Below are positions 8,505 to 17,471 of a stretch of 64,000 nt of DNA, one piece after another. Origin of the DNA: Saprospiraceae bacterium. GTDB taxonomy: Bacteria; Bacteroidota; Bacteroidia; Chitinophagales; Saprospiraceae. Within the stretch, counting starts at the first letter, position 1, and each line of letters opens with the position of its first letter. Below the pieces are notes generated by a model. That model worked only from the letters and a program-made list of their open reading frames with translations, was not told the DNA's origin and made no database searches. Made by a program: the position numbers and the translations under genes. Location of the stretch: positions 1-64,000 of the forward strand of contig JADJJU010000014.1 in NCBI GenBank assembly GCA_016706365.1. The letters run 5' to 3'.

Positions 8505-10154
8505 ATGATCAGCGTAAAGAATCTCTCACTTTCTTATGGAAAAAGGACCTTATTTGATGAGGTGAATATCAGTTTTGTCAAAGGTAATTGCTACGGTGTG
8601 ATCGGAGCAAATGGTGCCGGCAAATCAACATTTCTTAAAATCCTCAGTGGTGAAATTGAAGCCAATAAGGGACATATAGAAATCACTCCCGGAGAAAGAC
8701 TCGCAGTCCTGAAACAAAATCAGTTTCAATTTGACGAAAGTACAGTCATTGATACGCTGATGATGGGTCATGAGACGCTTTGGAAAGTTATGCATGAGCG
8801 CAATGAAATTTACTCTAAAGCTGACTTTACAGAAGAAGATGGAATGAAGGCTGGCGAGCTGGAAGAGGCTTTTGGTGAGATGGGCGGTTATGAAGCTGAA
8901 AGCAATGCCGGTAGCTTACTGAGCAATCTGGGTGTAGAGGAACAATATCACAATAGTCTTATGAAAGACATTCCGTCCAATCTCAAAGTAAGGGTGTTAT
9001 TGGCTCAATCATTGTTTGGTAATCCTGATATCCTGCTTCTGGATGAGCCCACGAATGGTCTTGATATCGAGACAATTCACTGGCTGGAAAATTTCCTGGC
9101 TGATTATGAAAATATAGTTTTGGTTGTTTCTCACGACAGACACTTTCTGGATGCGGTCTGCACCCATGTTGCTGATGTTGACAAGCAGAAAATTAAAGTT
9201 TATACCGGTAACTACACCTTCTGGTATGAGTCTTCTCAATTGATGGCACGTCAGATGAGTGACAAGAATAAAAAGGTTGAAGACAAGCGCCAGCAAATGA
9301 TGGAATTCATTGCGCGGTTCTCTGCCAATGCATCAAAATCCCGTCAGGCAACTTCGCGGAAAAAAGCCCTCGAGAAATTGGTTATTGAAGATATTCAACC
9401 TTCCAACCGCAAATATCCGGGTATCATATTTACTCCATTACGTGAGCCTGGTAATCAGATCTTAAGTGTTATCGATTTGAAGGCGAAAGTGGAAGACAGG
9501 ATTTTGTTTGATAAAGTAAGTTTTACTGTCAATAAGGGAGACAAAATTGCTTTATACAGTCGCGATCCACTTGCTGTTACTGCATTTTTTGAAATACTTG
9601 CCGGCAATGCCGAACCGATTCAGGGAAGAGTAGAGTGGGGGACTACTATCACTTCTGCATATCTTCCGGTGGAGAATGCACAGTTTTTCACGGAAGAACT
9701 GAATCTGATGGATTGGCTGAGACAATGGGTTCCACCTTATGTGAAGGATGCAGATGAGGCTTTCCTGCGTGGATTCCTGGGTAAAATGCTTTTCAGCGGT
9801 GATGATATTCTCAAGAAAACCACTGTACTGAGTGGAGGAGAAAAAGTGAGATGCATGGTTTCCAGAATGATGTTGCAGAATCCCAATTTGCTCATTCTGG
9901 ACCAGCCTACCAATCACCTGGATCTTGAAAGTATTCAATCTTTCAATGAGAGTGCGGCAAACTTTAATGGTGTGGTGCTATTATCATCTCATGACCATAC
10001 TTTCATGCAGACTGTTGCCAATAGAATCATCGAAATTACACCAAAAGGTACCATCGACCGCCTGATGGCATTCGATGAATATCTGAGTGACCCACAGATT
10101 TTGGGGCAGAGGAATGAGCTGTATGGGACACCGGAGAAGGTAACTGGATTTTAG
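8505..10154 (+). CDS. ABC-F family ATPase, YbiT-like
   Basis: About 549 residues with two ABC domains and no membrane segments. Domain 1: Walker A GANGAGKST, Walker B LLLDEPTNGLDI. Its signature is degenerate (IPSNLKVRVLLAQ, not LSGGQ), as is usual in the YbiT branch. A charged linker (residues about 245-300) is the P-site tRNA-interaction motif. Domain 2: signature LSGGEKVR, Walker B LLILDQPTNHLDL, but a weak Walker A (ALYSRDPLAVTAF), so the second site may bind ATP poorly. ABC-F proteins act on the ribosome. I chose ATG 8505 (MISVKNLSLSYGK) because family members start there; TTG 8481 is less likely. Confidence 0.9.
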   Translation: MISVKNLSLSYGKRTLFDEVNISFVKGNCYGVIGANGAGKSTFLKILSGEIEANKGHIEITPGERLAVLKQNQFQFDESTVIDTLMMGHETLWKVMHERNEIYSKADFTEEDGMKAGELEEAFGEMGGYEAESNAGSLLSNLGVEEQYHNSLMKDIPSNLKVRVLLAQSLFGNPDILLLDEPTNGLDIETIHWLENFLADYENIVLVVSHDRHFLDAVCTHVADVDKQKIKVYTGNYTFWYESSQLMARQMSDKNKKVEDKRQQMMEFIARFSANASKSRQATSRKKALEKLVIEDIQPSNRKYPGIIFTPLREPGNQILSVIDLKAKVEDRILFDKVSFTVNKGDKIALYSRDPLAVTAFFEILAGNAEPIQGRVEWGTTITSAYLPVENAQFFTEELNLMDWLRQWVPPYVKDADEAFLRGFLGKMLFSGDDILKKTTVLSGGEKVRCMVSRMMLQNPNLLILDQPTNHLDLESIQSFNESAANFNGVVLLSSHDHTFMQTVANRIIEITPKGTIDRLMAFDEYLSDPQILGQRNELYGTPEKVTGF

Positions 10155-10158
10155 TAAG

Positions 10159-10935
10159 CTATTCGCCTCGAAACACTGGCTTCCGTTTGTCCAGAAATGC
10201 CTGAACACCTTCACTATAGTCGTAGGTGTTTCCAGCCTGGGTTTGCAATTCTTCCTCAACGCCGAGTTGTTCCTCCAGTGAGTGATTCATGGAAAGATTT
10301 AAGGCTTGCTTGGTTAATGCCAGTCCTTTTGTAGGCATCAGAGCTAAATGAACGCAGATTTTTTCCATTTCTGTATCAAAGTTTTCATCTTCCAGTACTT
10401 TGTAAATCATACCCAATCGTTCTGCTTCTTCTGCCGATACTTTTTCTGCCAGCATCATCAGTGCTGATGCTTTCTGAAAACCTATTAGGCGCGGTAATGT
10501 ATAAGTGCCTCCACTATCCGGAATCAATCCGATTTTGCTGAATGCCTGTAAGAAAGTAGCTGATTTTTTAGCAATGACAATATCACAAGCCAGGGCAATA
10601 TTGGCTCCGGCACCGGCAGCCACTCCATTCACACCGCATACAACCGGTTTTTCCAAATATCTGATTCTTGAAATTATTGGATTATAGTGATTGCCTACAA
10701 TGGAGGATAATTCCGGTCCTTCCGGGTCGATTACTTCATTCAAATCCTGGCCTGCTGAGAATGCCCTTCCTACTCCTGTCAAATAGACGCATCTGATTTC
10801 AGGATCCTCCGCACATTGATCCAGTTTTTGTTGAAGCAGAAATGCCATTTCCTGGTTGAAACTATTGAATACTTCGGGTCTGTTAAGTTGTATTTTGGCT
10901 ACTCCGTCCTGAATTTCAAAAAGTATATATGACAT
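10159..10935 (-). CDS. paaG: Enoyl-CoA hydratase/isomerase, PaaG-like
   Basis: 258-residue crotonase. The CoA-binding/oxyanion segments are VYLTGVGRAFSAGQDLNEV and NGVAAGAGANIALACDIVIA, followed by FSKIGLIPDSGGTYTLPRLIG. The Asp-Ser-Gly in IGLIPDSGG, in place of the Glu-containing loop of hydratases, is what PaaG isomerases have; PaaG converts epoxyphenylacetyl-CoA to the oxepin. A PaaG role fits the PaaE-like gene 6 kb away, but the two are not in one operon and no other paa genes are near. Confidence 0.75.
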   Translation of the reverse strand: MSYILFEIQDGVAKIQLNRPEVFNSFNQEMAFLLQQKLDQCAEDPEIRCVYLTGVGRAFSAGQDLNEVIDPEGPELSSIVGNHYNPIISRIRYLEKPVVCGVNGVAAGAGANIALACDIVIAKKSATFLQAFSKIGLIPDSGGTYTLPRLIGFQKASALMMLAEKVSAEEAERLGMIYKVLEDENFDTEMEKICVHLALMPTKGLALTKQALNLSMNHSLEEQLGVEEELQTQAGNTYDYSEGVQAFLDKRKPVFRGE

Positions 10936-11041
10936 AGGGTTGTGTGTTTAATCAGATTTTCTTCAAACAAATTTAATCAAATATTGATGTGAAGGAAATG
11001 TAAAATGGCATTTGCATATATACAAACAGATATCATTTTAT

Positions 11042-11049
11042 TATCTTTG
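11042..11049 (+). promoter_or_regulatory. Candidate -7 box of the MocR gene
   Basis: TATCTTTG matches TAnnTTTG and lies 22 bp upstream of the ATG at 11072. I see no convincing -33 TTTG at the usual distance. Confidence 0.35.
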
Positions 11050-11071
11050 ACCATATCAGAACTGAAATATT

Positions 11072-12271
11072 ATGCCTGCAAACTCAGATTTTCTTTATCA
11101 CCAGATTGCTGATCAAATCGAAAAACTTATTCTGGACAGTGTGTACAAATTGGGGGATAAAATACCTTCTGTTCGTCAATTATCCAGCGAGCGGGGTATC
11201 AGTCCAAGTTCTGTTTTCCAGGCATATTATCAGCTGGAAGCAAAAGGATTAATTGAGGCAAGACCTAAGTCCGGTTATTATGTAAGTCATAATCCAAGAA
11301 AAACTCCGGCTTTACCTCGCATGGGAAGTACAATATCCAAAGGACGTTTTGTCAGTGTTGAAGATATGATTTCTGAAGTATATCATGATTTGGCAGATCC
11401 TCATGTTACTAAATTTTCCCTTGCGGCACCTTCCATATCCTTATTACCTGCTGCAAAGCTGAACAAGGCAATGATTCAGGCAGTGAGGAGTCATCCTTTT
11501 AGTGGCTTATCTGCTGTTCCAACCAATCCATTAACTGGAGTAGATCTTACTGCTTTCGAAAAAATTCTTGAGAAACAATCCGTGAAGGCTTGTCTTTTTG
11601 TCCCCAATTTCAATAATCCTCTTGGCTCCTGCATGCCGGATGAGAATAAAGAAAAGCTGGTTAAAATGCTTGCTAAAAGAGGGATTCCGCTGATCGAGGA
11701 TGACATTTATGGTGACTTGTATTTTGGCAAAAAGCGTCCGCTTACCTGTAAATCATTTGATAAGGATGGAATGGTACTTTATTGTTCTTCGCTTTCAAAA
11801 AGCCTGGCTCCCGGTTATCGCATTGGCTGGTGTATTCCAGGAAAATTTTACGACCAGATAAATCGCTTGAAAATGGTGTGGACTGTGACAGGGACCACTA
11901 TCACTCAAGCTGCGGTGGCAATTTTCCTTGAAAATGGGAGATATGAGCATCATCTAAGACAGTTCAGGAAAGTTCTCCATACACTTAGCATGCGCTATGC
12001 TCAGGAAATTGCAGCAGTATTTCCTCCCGGAATTCGAATTTCCCGACCTGATGGAGGATTTGTTTTATGGATTGAATTGCCTCAGGGAATTGATGCGTTT
12101 CAATTGTATCAGGATGCTATGAAGTACGGAATCTCTATAGCTCCAGGCCAAATTTTTTCAGCTGACGCCCATTACAGTCATTATATCCGACTGGGATTCG
12201 GACAGACATTCACTCCTCAGATTAAAGACAGTCTCACCAAACTCGGTAAGTTGATCAGCAATACTTTGTAA
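11072..12271 (+). CDS. MocR/GntR-type regulator with aminotransferase domain, internally shortened
   Basis: N-terminal GntR winged helix (LYHQIADQIEKLILDSVYKLGDKIPSVRQLS, then SPSSVFQAYYQLEAKGLIEARPKSGYYV) and a fold-type I aminotransferase domain with NFNNPLGSCMP, LIEDDIYGDLYF and the PLP lysine in CSSLSKSLAPGYRIGW. The 399 residues are about 70 short of the family's usual 460-480. The missing piece is internal: FSGLS runs straight into the PTNPLTG segment, skipping the stretch that normally carries the substrate/cofactor loop and the NALxLCL-like helix. The frame is kept. It may be a real in-frame deletion or an assembly collapse. Confidence 0.8.
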   Translation: MPANSDFLYHQIADQIEKLILDSVYKLGDKIPSVRQLSSERGISPSSVFQAYYQLEAKGLIEARPKSGYYVSHNPRKTPALPRMGSTISKGRFVSVEDMISEVYHDLADPHVTKFSLAAPSISLLPAAKLNKAMIQAVRSHPFSGLSAVPTNPLTGVDLTAFEKILEKQSVKACLFVPNFNNPLGSCMPDENKEKLVKMLAKRGIPLIEDDIYGDLYFGKKRPLTCKSFDKDGMVLYCSSLSKSLAPGYRIGWCIPGKFYDQINRLKMVWTVTGTTITQAAVAIFLENGRYEHHLRQFRKVLHTLSMRYAQEIAAVFPPGIRISRPDGGFVLWIELPQGIDAFQLYQDAMKYGISIAPGQIFSADAHYSHYIRLGFGQTFTPQIKDSLTKLGKLISNTL

Positions 12272-12294
12272 TCTTCCTGATATCTTTATTTTTG
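12265..12294 (+). promoter_or_regulatory. Candidate promoter of the VOC gene
   Basis: TTTG at 12265-12268 and TATTTTTG at 12287-12294 are 18 bp apart, a full match to the Bacteroidota TTTG-N(17-23)-TAnnTTTG layout. The ATG at 12322 follows 27 bp on. Confidence 0.5.
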
Positions 12295-12321
12295 ATTTCT
12301 AAAAATAAAAATTCAAACGCA

Positions 12322-13007
12322 ATGAGCATATATCTTCAGACTCCAACACCCAATCTGGAAGCTAGTCTCGATTTTTACAGAAGATTAAATTTTCAGGAAG
12401 TAGATGGTCAGCCTAATGTATTTACAGATGGGAAAGTCTGTATCGAAGTAAATCCGGATCGTTATGCAAGATCTGGTATAAAAATCTTCAGGGAGGACTG
12501 GTCTCAGGTTGTCAATGCTCTTTCTTCATTGGCATATGTTATGAAAATAAATGAAGGCTATTTACTGAGCGACCCTTCAGGAGTGTGGATTTATTTGTTG
12601 GAAAAAGCTGCGCCATTTGCAACTGTCTCAGTAGAGAATAAGGAAAGTGTGCTGGGTAATTATGCCGGAATTTGTCTCGAAACTATTGATGTAGCCAAAG
12701 CTGTTTCAATATATGAAGCTATTGGATTCAAGCTTACAGCAGGGTCCGCGGAAGGCGGATATGCATCTTTTCATATGATAATTTTGTTGTCACCATTATG
12801 AAGCCCCTCATGTGCCCCCATTTATTTTTCAATCCTTCGATGACATATTTCAACGGAAAAATCAATAATCCGATTATTATTGCAAAAATCCGCGAATTGG
12901 AAATACCTATCACGGAAGAAATTTCACATTTTAACAAGGAAGGTATAGTAGATAACATCATTATTCGCGATCCGGGAGGATTTGGATTTTTTATATACAA
13001 TGATTGA
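12322..13007 (+). CDS. VOC (glyoxalase/bleomycin-resistance) superfamily protein, frameshifted
   Basis: Two VOC modules. The first (MSIYLQTPTPNLEASLDFYRR to WIYLLEKA) and the start of the second (GICLETIDVAKAVSIYEAIGFKL) are in one frame to about 12780; after a one-base loss in CATATG(G)AT the rest is in the frame ending at 13007 (NPSMTYFNGKINNPIIIAK, then DNIIIRDPGGFGFFIYND). The full protein is about 229 residues. VOC proteins bind a metal and act on small molecules; the substrate is unknown. The MocR gene lies directly upstream in the same orientation. Confidence 0.75.
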
Positions 13008-13010
13008 ACT

Positions 13011-13811
13011 CTAAGCAATTACAGTCACAGGCCTGTTCCCAAGTAAAAACTGCACAGATACTTCATTGAATTCAGCAGGTTTTTCTACATTGACTACATG
13101 TCCACATTTTTTGATGATATGCAGATCGACGTGTTTTACATCATCGATGAAATCGAGAATTGGTTGTAGGAATAGTCTGTCTTCTTCGCCCATCACATAG
13201 AGTGTTGGTATTTCAGGATGCCAGCTTTGCAGTCGTTTTAGTAATCCTGTAACCTGATTGGTTAACTTAAACCAGCGTAAAAATTCTTTCCTGGCGAGTC
13301 GGCGGGCTTCCTGGATGAAAACATTACGTGATTCAGCATGCGTTTTTCTCGGCATCATGACAAATGCAAAGATTTTGTACAACCAAATAAAAGGCAGCAC
13401 ATGTTTGAATGCATTGCCAATTCCTACCCAAAATCTTGACTCTGTATTGAAATGGGTAATAGCACCACCCAAGATCATGGACGCTACTCTTTCAGGATAC
13501 ATCACTGACAAGTGTCTGATGATGATTGTGCCCAAAGAAATCCCTATTAAATGAGACTTTGCAATTTTAAGATGATCAAGCACTTCCATCACATCCTCAA
13601 CAATCATTTTAAAAGTGTATTTCCTGGAGAAAGCTTCATCAGTCTTACCTGCAGATTTGCCATGACCTCTCAGGTCTATGAGTAGAATGTTGAAATGAGG
13701 TTGGAAGTATTTTATCTGGCGAAACCAGATATTCGAGCTGCCGCCGGCTCCATGTATGAAGACAACCCACTCTTTGTTTTCCTCCTGTTCATAAGTTTTG
13801 TAATATAGCAC
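13011..13811 (-). CDS. Alpha/beta hydrolase
   Basis: 266 residues. Oxyanion strand FIHGAGGSSNIWFRQ, LIDLRGHGKSAG, nucleophile elbow GISLGTI (Ser), catalytic acid in MGEEDRLFL and histidine in KKCGHVVNVEKPAEF: a complete Ser-Asp-His triad. Cap helices lie between residues 130 and 200. Start is GTG 13811. It converges on the VOC gene with only 3 bp between stops. Substrate unknown. Confidence 0.85.
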   Translation of the reverse strand: MLYYKTYEQEENKEWVVFIHGAGGSSNIWFRQIKYFQPHFNILLIDLRGHGKSAGKTDEAFSRKYTFKMIVEDVMEVLDHLKIAKSHLIGISLGTIIIRHLSVMYPERVASMILGGAITHFNTESRFWVGIGNAFKHVLPFIWLYKIFAFVMMPRKTHAESRNVFIQEARRLARKEFLRWFKLTNQVTGLLKRLQSWHPEIPTLYVMGEEDRLFLQPILDFIDDVKHVDLHIIKKCGHVVNVEKPAEFNEVSVQFLLGNRPVTVIA

Positions 13812-14027
13812 AGGTCAGTTTAACATAATGTAAGCGAATAATGTTTGGATAGTGAATTTTTCAATCAGGCCGCAAGGTAAGAAGAGGTATTGAAAGGTAG
13901 GTCAAATGCAAAGAAATGATATAGTATATATTGAGTTGCTAGAAATTGAAAAAATAAATTCGATACCTTTCAGTTGAAATTACGGATTTTAAGCACCAAA
14001 GCATATTAATTATTGGAGCCTGACATA

Positions 14028-14873
14028 ATGAGCTTTTTGGGATTGATATTATGCGGTCTGATTTTCTTCAGTGGGAATCTACTGTGCCAATTTGTATCCG
14101 GACAGAAAGCAAAGATCCATCTTGACTATTATCAATCACTGAACGTGGCTTTCACCGGAGTAATATTGGGATATGGTTTCAATCTGATTCGCGAAATAGA
14201 TTTGATTACTGAAATTGCTTTTTATTCCGGACTTATTATATCGGGAATTACAATATTGAGCATGCTTTCAGGGCTCCTGAATTTCCTGAGATCAAGGGAC
14301 TTATCAAGAATTATAGCCAGTTTTTACATACTGACCGGAATATTCAACATTGATAAAACTGAATTTTCATTCAATAATATTACTCAGCTGTTAAGCAGAT
14401 TTAGCTGGGAATTGCCACAAACGCTGGTCGGCTATATTTTTGCTCAGGTGATGAACAGTATCGGCAGGGTTGGGGAAGTGCAGTTCATTGCAGGAGCAAC
14501 CTTCTGTTTGCAATACAGACATTCCAGCCAAAGACAGGGTGTTAGTATCAGTAATTTTATATATGTGAGTTTGCTTCCCCGGGAAATCACATTTGAGAAA
14601 GATCCGTTATTCTTGCACGAATATGGGCATCACCTACAGAGCAGGAAATATGGATTACTCTACTTATTCATCATTGGCATTCCCAGTTTGATTTCAGTTT
14701 TGAGAGCTAAACCGCTACCGGGAGGTGTTACCACTCATGATCTTCAATGGTATGAAATGCAGGCAAACAGATATGCAGGAGCATATTTACAAAAGAACTA
14801 TCAAGCTGATTGGTCCCAATTCGAACCGCCATTTAACAGCTTTCCGCGAACAAAATTCAGGGATCTTACTTGA
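14028..14873 (+). CDS. Membrane protein with HExxH-like motif, putative zinc protease
   Basis: About 281 residues. Two to three hydrophobic segments at the N-terminus (FLGLILCGLIFFSGNLLC, IAFYSGLIISGITIL). Further on LHEYGHHLQSRKYG gives an HEYGH zinc-site motif, followed by a hydrophobic LLYLFIIGIPSLISVL helix and WYEMQANRYAGAYL, whose E-x-x-A-N could be the third ligand region of a gluzincin. The combination suggests a membrane-linked metallopeptidase, but I recognise no named family. The ATG at 14028 is preferred over the TTG at 14013. It overlaps the ftsY end by 8 bp (convergent). Confidence 0.6.
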   Translation: MSFLGLILCGLIFFSGNLLCQFVSGQKAKIHLDYYQSLNVAFTGVILGYGFNLIREIDLITEIAFYSGLIISGITILSMLSGLLNFLRSRDLSRIIASFYILTGIFNIDKTEFSFNNITQLLSRFSWELPQTLVGYIFAQVMNSIGRVGEVQFIAGATFCLQYRHSSQRQGVSISNFIYVSLLPREITFEKDPLFLHEYGHHLQSRKYGLLYLFIIGIPSLISVLRAKPLPGGVTTHDLQWYEMQANRYAGAYLQKNYQADWSQFEPPFNSFPRTKFRDLT

Positions 14874-15820
14874 AAAGAGACTCCACAAATATTTTTTTAT
14901 TGAATACCTGCAGCATCTCAATTCCTTCACCCACACCAATATACTTGATTGGAATTTTAAACTGATCTGAGATACCAAGGGCTACACCCCCTTTTGCAGT
15001 TCCATCCAGCTTGGTTAGTGCCAGGCAACTCACTTCAGTAGCTGCAGTGAATTGTTTGGCTTGTTCGATGGCATTTTGGCCGGTGGTTGCATCCAAAACC
15101 AACATCACATCATGGGGCGCGGATTCCATTTTCTTACTGATGGAGCGCTTGATTTTAGACAGTTCATTCATCAAATGAATCTTTGTGTGCAATCGTCCGG
15201 CCGTATCAATGATGGCAACATCGCAGCCATTATTTTGAGCATATTGAACGGTCTCGTAAGCAACAGCGGCAGGATCTGCTTCCATGCCTTTGGAATAAAA
15301 ATCACACCCCACGCGCTCGGACCAAATTTGTAGCTGGTCCACAGCAGCAGCCCGGAAGGTATCACCGGCACCAATGACCACCTTCATTCCTTTTTGCTTA
15401 AATTGGAAAGCCAGTTTGCCGATAGTAGTTGTCTTTCCTACGCCATTCACACCGACAACAAGCATAACGTATGGTCTTTCTGATATTGGACTAATGAAAT
15501 CTTCATAATCCTGAGTATTATTTTCACTCAGAAGATCCGAGATTTCTGTGCGCATAATCTCATTGAGCTCCTTTATGTCAAGGTATTTATCTTTTGCAAC
15601 ACGAGCTTCCAGGCGATCGATAATTTTGACAGTTGTTTCAAGACCAACATCTGCGGAAATCAGAGCTTGTTCCAGTTCGTCCAGGACTTCTTCATCTACA
15701 GTCGATTTACCGGCAATGGCTTTGGAGATTTTGCCAAAAAAACTGGTTTTAGTCTTTTCAAGACCTTTATCCAGTGCTTCTTCCTGCTCTTTTGCCAAAT
15801 ATTTTCTTGAAAAAACTCAT
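14866..15820 (-). CDS. ftsY: Signal recognition particle receptor FtsY, N-terminal frameshift
   Basis: SRP GTPase with N and G domains: G1 GVNGVGKTTTIGKLA, DTFRAAAVDQL, G3 DTAGRLH, G4 TKLDGTAKGG. It docks SRP-ribosome complexes at the membrane. The G-domain frame opens at a TTG (15798) without the usual start; one frame over, ATG 15820 gives MSFFKKIFGK, the classical Bacteroidota FtsY N-terminus, and a single-base loss near 15800 joins the two. About 317 residues in all, a short FtsY without a long acidic A domain. Confidence 0.92.
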
Positions 15821-15987
15821 ACTCTTCTTTTAAATTGAGCGAAGATACTACAAAAGCTGTATGTGGGAAAGGAGAAAGTATAATCCGCTGCATTTTAGTA
15901 ATAAAGTTTAATTAGCCTGTTTTGAACAAAAATCATTTGTGAGAAGAACTCATATTGACTATTTTTACAGGGAATTAAACTTCAATT

Positions 15988-16428
15988 ATGCCTGATTTTA
16001 CCATAGAACAAGTTAAAAATATCATCGGGGAAATTGAGATGGGCTTCAGAGTTTTCTACCATAAAGAAAGTGGAGAATTATTGCAGGTTCCGGGTGACGG
16101 ATTAGATGGAATGGAAGGATTTGAAGAGGAGGAAGAAAAGCTGGAAGAAAACTTCTCAGATTATACAGAATTGAGAAAAATGGATTCCCGGGAATCTTTT
16201 CAAATCATGGAAAGTTTTGCGGAACAGCTTTCAGACAGAAATCCTTTAAAACATCGACTTTTCTCCGCTCTTAGCCAAAATAGACCTTTTGCCAGATTCA
16301 AGCAGGAGATTGATCATGCCGGAATTTTTAGAGATCAATGGTTTGATTTTAAAATGGAATATCAACTAGAATGGTATTCTGAACGAATTGAGCGAAATAA
16401 TAGGTATGCAGAAAACGAAGAAGAATGA
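15988..16428 (+). CDS. UPF0158 family protein
   Basis: 146 residues, strongly acidic, with the family pattern: an N-terminal helix, GFRVFYHKESGELLQVP, an acidic stretch, then SFAEQLSDRNPLKHRLFSAL, RPFARFKQEIDHAGIFRDQW and a C-terminal WYSERIERN. Function of the family is unknown. It is divergent from ftsY by 167 bp. Confidence 0.8.
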   Translation: MPDFTIEQVKNIIGEIEMGFRVFYHKESGELLQVPGDGLDGMEGFEEEEEKLEENFSDYTELRKMDSRESFQIMESFAEQLSDRNPLKHRLFSALSQNRPFARFKQEIDHAGIFRDQWFDFKMEYQLEWYSERIERNNRYAENEEE

Positions 16429-16566
16429 TGCTTTACTGTATAACCGGATATTCACGGATATTCAAATCGTAAAAAGTAAATCCGGCAATTCCTGCTTACC
16501 GGCTGTTAACGATTAACCGATTCCCCAAATAACCGATTATCCACCGCCTCACCTTAGCCCACTACA

Positions 16567-16597
16567 AAAAGGCCTTCCTCTTGCGGGGAAAGCCTTT
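16567..16597 (-). terminator. Intrinsic terminator of the rpmB-rpmG-DUF4295 operon
   Basis: AAAGGC...GCCTTT with inner TTCC/GGAA pairing and a TTGC loop; on the minus strand the stem ends in TTTTT. It lies 39 bp past the DUF4295 stop. The stem is nearly symmetric and may also end UPF0158 transcription from the other side. Confidence 0.7.
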
Positions 16598-16635
16598 CAG
16601 ATCATTTATTCAAAAGACAATTACTCTTTCAGCAA

Positions 16636-16812
16636 TTACTTGCCGGCGAAAAAGTCTTTTACTTTATCCTTGTGTATGATAAGTTCCTGATAGGAATATT
16701 TTCCGGTTACAGGATCTTTGATGCTTTTAACCACTTTTACGTGATCCTTACCACTACCAGCATTGGCAGCACGTTGAGCAACTCTCGCGTTCTTTGAAAC
16801 TTTCTTAGCCAT
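16636..16812 (-). CDS. DUF4295 family protein
   Basis: 58 residues starting MAKKVSKNARVAQRAANAG, rich in lysine, with VKVVKSIKDPVTGKYSYQE and a C-terminal DKVKDFFAGK. This small basic protein is found almost only in Bacteroidota and directly follows rpmG, as here (2 bp gap), so a ribosome-linked role is likely but unproven. Confidence 0.88.
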   Translation of the reverse strand: MAKKVSKNARVAQRAANAGSGKDHVKVVKSIKDPVTGKYSYQELIIHKDKVKDFFAGK

Positions 16813-16814
16813 GA

Positions 16815-17003
16815 TTATTTGATTTCACGGTGAATGGTATATTTCCTCATGATAGAATTGTACTTTTTAAGTTCCAATCTATCAGGTGTGTTCTTTCTGT
16901 TCTTCTGCGTCACAAAGCGGGAAGTGCCCGGAAGGCCGCTTGCTTTGTGCTCTGTGCATTCCAAAATCACCTGGATTCTGTTGCCTTTACTCTTCTTAGC
17001 CAT
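16815..17003 (-). CDS. rpmG: Large ribosomal subunit protein bL33
   Basis: 62 residues: RIQVILECTEHKASG, RFVTQKNRKNTPDRLELKKY. This is the full L33 length. Only one of the four zinc cysteines of C+ forms is present (ECTEH), so it is a C- (zinc-independent) type. It sits between rpmB and DUF4295 in the conserved order. Confidence 0.95.
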   Translation of the reverse strand: MAKKSKGNRIQVILECTEHKASGLPGTSRFVTQKNRKNTPDRLELKKYNSIMRKYTIHREIK

Positions 17004-17027
17004 TGTTTATTAGGTTTGCTTTTTAGC

Positions 17028-17276
17028 TTATAATGCGACGTTGGTACGAACGCCTTTACTTTCTAGTTTTTTGATATATTGGTAAATTCCCAATTTATCA
17101 ATGGTACGCATAGCGCTGGTAGAAACTTTGATCGTTACCCAGTTTCCGGTTTCCGGTACAAAAAAGGCTTTTTTCTGCAGATTTGGCAGAAAACGTCTCT
17201 TCGTTTTACGGTTGGAGTGAGATACATTGTTTCCTACTATTGGGCGCTTGCCCGTCAATTGACATACTTTAGACAT
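17028..17276 (-). CDS. rpmB: Large ribosomal subunit protein bL28
   Basis: 82 residues starting MSKVCQLTGKRPIVGNNVSHS, then KTKRRFLPNLQKK and the C-terminal IKKLESKGV. The ATG at 17276 is the family start; a longer frame runs upstream into the tRNA and is not used. First gene of the three-gene ribosomal operon, just downstream of tRNA-Arg. Confidence 0.95.
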   Translation of the reverse strand: MSKVCQLTGKRPIVGNNVSHSNRKTKRRFLPNLQKKAFFVPETGNWVTIKVSTSAMRTIDKLGIYQYIKKLESKGVRTNVAL

Positions 17277-17328
17277 GTTAAATTCTTCTTTAAACCTTCT
17301 ATAAAAGTCGGTGAATGAATGTATTATG

Positions 17329-17402
17329 TGACTTCGGCAGGACTCGAACCTGCAACCTTCTGATCCGTAGTCAGATGCTCTATCCAATTAAGCTACGAAG
17401 CC
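17329..17402 (-). tRNA. tRNA-Arg (anticodon ACG)
   Basis: Minus-strand 74-nt cloverleaf: acceptor GGCTTCG pairs with CGAAGTC (one G-T), anticodon stem TCTGA/TCAGA with loop CTACGGA (anticodon ACG), T-arm GCAGG-TTCGAGT-CCTGC, discriminator A. No encoded CCA. It lies 52 bp upstream of rpmB in the same direction. Confidence 0.95.
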
Positions 17403-17471
17403 CTTTTTCAAATCAGGCTGCAAATATAACGCTACTCTGCTTATTCTGCACTTTTTCTCAGAAAAAAACTT

